Source: Palaemon carinicauda (taxonomy: Eukaryota > Arthropoda > Malacostraca > Decapoda > Palaemonidae). From it: a stretch of DNA of 64,000 nucleotides. The DNA is taken from the NCBI RefSeq assembly GCF_036898095.1, contig NC_090767.1:26256654-26320653 (forward strand), in the 5' to 3' direction. Shown here in pieces: positions 58,981-64,000 of the stretch. The translations under genes were made by a program, and so were the position numbers. Below the pieces are notes generated by a model. The model saw only the letters and a list, made by a program, of their open reading frames with translations, was not told the DNA's origin and did not search any database. Each line of letters starts with the position of its first letter. Positions within the stretch are counted from its first letter, which is position 1.

Positions 58981-59935
58981 ATTTTATCAATTGTAATTAA
59001 GAGGTTGTTAATTAACACATGTTGCATTTTCTAAGTATGAAAATATTTTGATCGAGTAATGAACTTTAAGATCAATCGACCAAATGAAATAAATTCCTCG
59101 GGACCTTTGCTGGTCATTTTATACAATACCAGGACAAGAAACAAGACTGGCGTTACGTTATAACCAGCAAGACGAGTTTGTAATGAAAGAGATAATTTAT
59201 CCTTATCTATCTTCTTTAATAACAGTTACTATTTCTCAAAAAGACATTAACATGTTTCTTAACCCCTTGCTAGTAATGTTTTCTTACAAACCGTTTCTCG
59301 GGATCTACTGTGTAAGTTAGGCGACCTTTGTACTGTATATAAATGAGAAAAAATAAAATAGTCTATATCTTAAGACTGACAATTTGTCAAAGATTATCAA
59401 ATGATATAAAGGATCCAGCGAGATTATTTCGATACACATTAACCGAGAGACAAACCTTTATATAGCTGTAAAAACTGTTTGGACAGAAAGTGCACTATCC
59501 CGCTGGGGGAGCCGAAGGGTGAGGCTCGGAGAGAGAAGAATAGACCCTTCTCCCAACGGAGACTTATTACAGGGCGCCTACATTGGCTCTGTCCTCGACT
59601 CATCCTGCATCGTAGGTCACCTGCCAAATGAAAATATGTAATGAATTGCATTTTTTGAATTATTTCAGGAACTGATACAATTTGATTAACTAGTATAAAA
59701 TAAGTCATATTGGTGTCATCTAATCAATTTAAAAACATATATTTAAAGAATCCAGAAAATCACTAATATTAACCATAAGTGAATCGGCAAATACATTTTA
59801 TATACAAATAAATTGACTTCCGTTTACATGACTGTTTTGCTAACTTACAAAAATCAAGTTATCATAAGAACAAATATAAAAACTACAGATATATAATTAT
59901 ATCAAACTATCAAGTGTTGCTTTTTAAAACTAGAA
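58981..59935. other. No gene recognised
   Basis: AT-rich; a GC-richer island at 59470-59620 with a possible minus-strand acceptor (CTTTCATTTGGCAG, inverse of 59617-59630) and an 89-codon minus frame. No similarity recognised. Confidence 0.4.
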
Positions 59936-60995
59936 GGGCACTCAGTAGAGTGCAGACCTCCGCCGCGGCACCTTATTTCTCGACCTTGACCTTAACATGT
60001 ATTAAGGCCGATTCACACGACCCGTTTTCTTTCCGACAGGCTGGCCGTCGGTTAACCGGCGTCTAGCTTTCTTACTTGTATTCAAATGCAACTGTTCACA
60101 CGACCCGTTAGGCAGACGGCGGCCCTCGGACGTCAGCCGTCCGAGTCGGCCCGGCTTTCTTTCCAAGAAACCTCGTCCGGTTTGACGTCCGTTAGCCATC
60201 CGTCGCAACCAACGGGTGGATGATGTTTTGTGTGAACGAGGACCTGTATCGCACCCGTTCGTTTTGTGGCCTACAACCCCGACTTTTCTCATAGTATAGT
60301 CATAGAAATTAGTTAGTTTGTTGTTGACACCATGTATGAGAGGTTGATTGAACCTTTTCAAGGGTATGAGGAGATATTTGACATGGCAAACAAGATGTAT
60401 AGAAATAATTTACATAAATAAAAGATATGGAAAATGACTGGAGAGGCATTAAAGAAAACAGGTGAATTTATCATCATTCTAATATTCTTGGCTGTGCATA
60501 AAGTATAATGAAGTTGCCTCACTTATTTTATTAACAAAGTTATCAACCAACATCTTATAGTGTCAAAATCATCGTAATTTACTCGATGTTCACGTGACAG
60601 ATTCTAAGTATACAATGAAAACCGAGCGCTGGTAAACGGATACGGAACGCCTCGTGTGAATGTACAACATTTTGACGGAGGTTAGCCACCACCCAGCCTG
60701 TCGGAAAGAAAACGGGTCGTGTGAATCGGCCTTTAATTGGCATGGATTTCAATACACTTAAATTTGAACCAAGTTTGAAGTCTCTCTGAGAAAGATGTCT
60801 AAACTTACGAAAGATTACGTGAATTGGACATTTTGCTCGACTGTGACCTTGACCTTGACCTTTCAAAATTTAATAATTTCCAGCTATTTACATAACAGTT
60901 AATCCCTGCCAGTTTCATTACTCTATGATTAAAATTGTGGCCAGGAAGCTGTTCACAAACAAACATAACTTCCTTCCAAGATTGGTGGCGGTGGT
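59936..60995 (-). repeat. Dispersed repeat family B, reverse copy split by a MITE
   Basis: 59936-60004 (GTGCAGACCTCCGCC, TTATTTCTCGACCTTGACC) and 60733-60995 (GACTGTGACCTTGACCTTGA, TAATTTCCAGC, TTTCATTACTCTATGATTAA, TGTGGCCAGGAAGCTGTTC) are the two halves of one copy matching 13441-13795 in inverse orientation. Confidence 0.9.
60005..60732. mobile_element. PIF/Harbinger-type MITE, 728 bp
   Basis: Perfect 40-base terminal inverted repeats (AGGCCGATTCACACGACCCG at 60005 and its inverse ending 60732) are flanked by TTA on both sides (60002-60004, 60733-60735). The uninterrupted family B copy reads TGTATTAATTGG in inverse orientation, giving the empty site with a single TTA. A 3-base TTA duplication points to PIF/Harbinger. 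A 119-codon minus-strand frame (60361-60002) runs into the repeat and is not recognised. Confidence 0.92.
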
Positions 60996-63123
60996 AAATA
61001 TAAAAATGAATTATTGGAAAAATTGATTAAACTTTAAAAATTGCTTTTTAAAATTACAAAGCCTAATTGTCTAACGACTATTGAGTCTTAGCTTACAATG
61101 CACCAACTCATTAAAATATTGCATTAAAACTCGCACAACAGTATTAATGAATAAAAATCCCTTCTGGCCTGGTTTTATAGACTCCTGGATGCAGATAACT
61201 ATTAACAAATAATGAATACTTACTAATAGACTTTTCCCCATTTTAAAAAATGCTATTTTTACAGATTATAATACAATAGATCTAAACCCTTCAAAAAAAA
61301 AAACAGTTCGCATTTGCGAATGTTCAATTTGCCTAACTCTATCACTAAAAAACTGTTAGATTACAATCAAAGTTCTTATATACATAAAACACTTTGGTAT
61401 ATTTCTATGTCTTTTTACCCGTCTGGTTTCATTTAATAAAATGTAATACACTTTTAAACTTGAAATGTAGAATGAATTATATCACAAGTCATTTGTATTT
61501 TCCCTAACTTTACAAAGTAACGTTCTTTAGTAAGAATATGTCTAAAAATTGACTGAACTTCAGCTGTCAATATACGAGATGTCGTTAGTTACTGGCCCAT
61601 ATTAAGCTTGAGATTCAAGCTTTAATCTTAAGCTTAAGGCTTTCATCTAAGGCTTGCAGTTGAAGAGGAAAATGGACCTTAAAACTCAGGTTTGAATAAT
61701 TATGAAAATGACAAATTACTTTTAAAATTTGAGATTTATTCCTACGCTAATATCAAAACCCGTTCTTTAATCGGAGACTTATTAACCTTAGGTAGGAGAA
61801 ATTTCCTACGACCATACTGGATGGTTTAAAATCAAGGGATGTGAATAGTCTCGGACATGATAAACGAGATGGAGTACTTTTGGCGTTCTTATACCCCATA
61901 CTGACAATCCTACGCTACTCCTCCCATGAAGCCAAACAAACATATTGTCAAGTCTCGAGACTCTTCGATAGATTTGCCATCCTGAGTTTCTGTTTCCTTC
62001 TACCTCCTCTATGGAAGGAGTGCTGTGAAGAAACTGGTAATGGAATCAGGCGAATGAGTTCCCTGGCGATTCAAATGTGACAAACGGCAGAGACAAGAGT
62101 GTACGCTCTAATCCATGTTCCAGATCTTGCGGTTCTCCAGGTTTCGCGTCTCAGTAAGCGATTGTAATGTGGTTCCCCATCGTGATAACCTTTTAAAAGG
62201 TTCCTGATAGCAGTAACTAACTTGGGTAACTGACTAACTTTTGCAATAGCAGCGGATTGCCTTGCAATAGTAGCAGCGGATAGCCGATGCAAAGAGAAAA
62301 TGCTGATCAAGAAAAGCAAGGGAAACTTGTCTTGTAAGGAGCAAACACAATCAGAATCTTGCCCTAAAGACGAAACACAAAATTGAAGGGCACACGGATA
62401 CCTTGCGCTAGTGACGCTAACATCTCGTAACCTGTACACACAATGAGAATGGTCCCAGTTTGTTTTCTCTCTCCCTAAAGTTGGAGTCATTGTGCAAGAA
62501 AGGAAGAGAATGGAACAGTCCTTATCCCTACTGGTAGTGTGCTAACTCCCCTTTGTGACATACAACACAGGGAGTAAGTATGTAATTAGGTGTATCTCAT
62601 ACCAACATGTATAGTATTTTCAAGGAAAATATGTTCTCGGTGCGTGTTCTCTCGCCTTGAGAAGCCACATGGAGTGCAAATAGATGGGCGTTCACATGCT
62701 AAGCGGAGAGCAATAGTCAAAATCAGCACCACGTGCACCCGGTGAATAGCAAATGCGAACGGAACAGTGCACAACAAGGAGAATACTATATTCAAAGTTC
62801 TTAGAACGCACACTAAACGTAAAGTGCGCGCATCCAGGTGAGTATACACTCACGGGAGAATGTTTGTTAACAGGTGGTTACTCAAAGTGCGGGCAGGCTT
62901 AAGCGATGCGTAGTTTTACGTCCTATGACAATTTTTCTCAGAAGGCAGAATTACGAGAACTCTGAGATACTCCAATCTGACCAAGAATCTTTGCCAACCG
63001 CTATCCCTACCTCGAACCTCTACAATATCTATTTCTCAAGGACACAACAGAGGGGCATTAGGTCAAAAAATGCCTCTATGGAAGGGGTACCAGTTTGCAA
63101 ATTGGCTAATTTCAGCCAGTCAT
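60996..63123. other. No gene recognised
   Basis: AT-rich to about 61840, then more balanced composition to 63120 with several frames of 65-140 codons (for example 62071-62490 minus) that I do not recognise. A short palindromic cluster of AAGCTT-like sites lies at 61605-61645. Confidence 0.4.
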
Positions 63124-64000
63124 AAAAATTTTATTTTTATTAGTAAAATAAATTTTTGAATATACTTACCCGATAATCATGTAGCTGTCAACTCCGTTGC
63201 CCGACAGAATTCTATGGAGGGATACGCCAGCTATCACAATACTAGAAGGGGGTGTACTTACCAGCGCCACCTGTGGCCAGGTACTATAGTACTTCTTGTT
63301 GACACCTCCTCAATTTTTCCTCGGTCCACTGGTTCTCTATGGGGAGGAAGGGAGGGTCAATTAAATCATGATTATCGGGTAAGTATATTCAAAAATTTAT
63401 TTTACTAATAAAAATAACATTTTTCAATATTAAACTTACCCGATAATCATGTAGCTGATTCACACCCAGGGGGGTGGGTGAAAACCAGTGTACAAGATTA
63501 AAGGATAGCTAAGTATCCCATATTTCATATAACAGTTATCTCAAATAACAATGAAATAATAAGTACCTGGTAAGGAAGTCGAATTGAACCGTTACTCTGC
63601 CTCTTTTTTAAGTTCGTCTTCCTTACTGAGCGCAGCGTTCCTCTTGGAGGCTGAATCAACTCAAAGGTGCTAAAGTATATAGGGCTGCAACCCCTACTAA
63701 AGGACCTCTACACAACCTCTAACCCAGGCGCTTCTCAAGAATGAATTGACCACCCGCCAAATCAAAAGGATGCGGAAGGCTTCTTAGCCTACCGTAACAA
63801 CCATAAAAACAACAATAAAAGCATTCAAGAGAAAGGTTAAAAAAGGTTATGGGATTAAGGGAATGTAGTGGCTGAGCCCTCACCTACTACTGCACTCGCT
63901 GCTACGAATGGTCCCAGGGTGTAGCAGTTCTCGTAAAGAGACTGGACATCTTTAAGATAAAATGATGCAAACACTGACTTAGTCCTCCAATAGGTTGCAT
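63124..64000 (-). mobile_element. DIRS-like retrotransposon 4, right end only
   Basis: 63131-63181 is a perfect 51-base inverted copy of 63367-63417 (AAATTTATTTTACTAATAAA core). Immediately after it, 63421-63450 carries TTTTTCAATATTAAACTTAC then CCGATAATCATG, a second variant of the same end. This is the arrangement of right terminal repeat plus internal complementary region seen in elements 2 and 3, and a recombinase C-terminus follows on the minus strand at 64000-63855. The terminal sequence is unrelated to elements 1-3. The rest lies outside the window. Confidence 0.82.
63855..64000 (-). CDS. Tyrosine recombinase C-terminus of DIRS-like element 4 (partial)
   Basis: 47 codons plus TAA at 63857-63855, cut by the window edge. 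It begins ATYWRTKSVFASFYLKDVQS. FYLKDV aligns with HYLQDV of element 1, placing the nucleophile Tyr, and LGPFVAASAVV aligns with IGPVVAAQQLV near the end. No damage is visible in this short piece. Neighbours: noncoding 3' region (63481-63854) and the internal complementary region. Confidence 0.75.
   Translation of the reverse strand, partial: ATYWRTKSVFASFYLKDVQSLYENCYTLGPFVAASAVVGEGSATTFP

Noticed and set aside
60002..60361. 119-codon frame as a Harbinger protein
   Set aside because: It includes the terminal repeat itself and has no recognisable motif.

Overview
The window reads as intergenic or intronic DNA from a repeat-rich, AT-rich arthropod genome, most likely a decapod crustacean. The reasons are long (CT)n/(GA)n tracts, a very abundant retroposon tail ending in (AAT)n, and several DIRS-like tyrosine-recombinase retrotransposons. 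The organism call is inference. No intact host gene is visible. The only host-derived coding sequence I can name is a decayed, intron-containing copy of the Rho GTPase Cdc42 (5834-6604).

Layout. 1-5634: DIRS-like element 1 (+ strand, 5' end outside the window) with broken gag, RT/RNase H/methyltransferase-like and recombinase frames. 5834-6604: Cdc42 pseudogene. 7225-11580: retroposon fragments, a tRNA-derived SINE and a MITE. 11580-17722: a nested stack in which one retroposon tail was split by a 2.25-kb terminal-inverted-repeat element and again by a 3.5-kb hAT transposon whose transposase is almost complete. 18955-19350: RT scrap and satellites. 21893-30504: DIRS-like element 2 (- strand), with both terminal repeats and the internal complementary region. 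31985-41775: a pair of ~1.4-kb diverged inverted arms about 7 kb apart, with a decayed jockey-type LINE between them. 41945-42495: fold-back element. 43610-44010: tail of an RTE-type LINE. 47422-50226: piggyBac-type non-autonomous element carrying a ~370-bp satellite. 51521-58865: DIRS-like element 3 (- strand, deleted for RT), with a 563-bp tandem duplication and an array of short hairpins. 59936-60995: a dispersed repeat split by a PIF/Harbinger-type MITE. 63124-64000: the right end of DIRS-like element 4 (- strand), running off the window.

The DIRS-like elements share one logic. The terminal repeats are inverted, and the internal complementary region copies, in reverse complement, the junction that forms when the two ends are joined in a circle. 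This can be read directly in elements 2 and 3 and partly in 1 and 4. The elements carry at least three unrelated terminal-repeat sequences, so they are different families. The two points I find most unusual are the UUCG-loop hairpin array in element 3, where stems change sequence but stay complementary, and a long open -1 frame across RT/RNase H in both elements 1 and 2. All boundaries were read by eye; no alignment or search was run.
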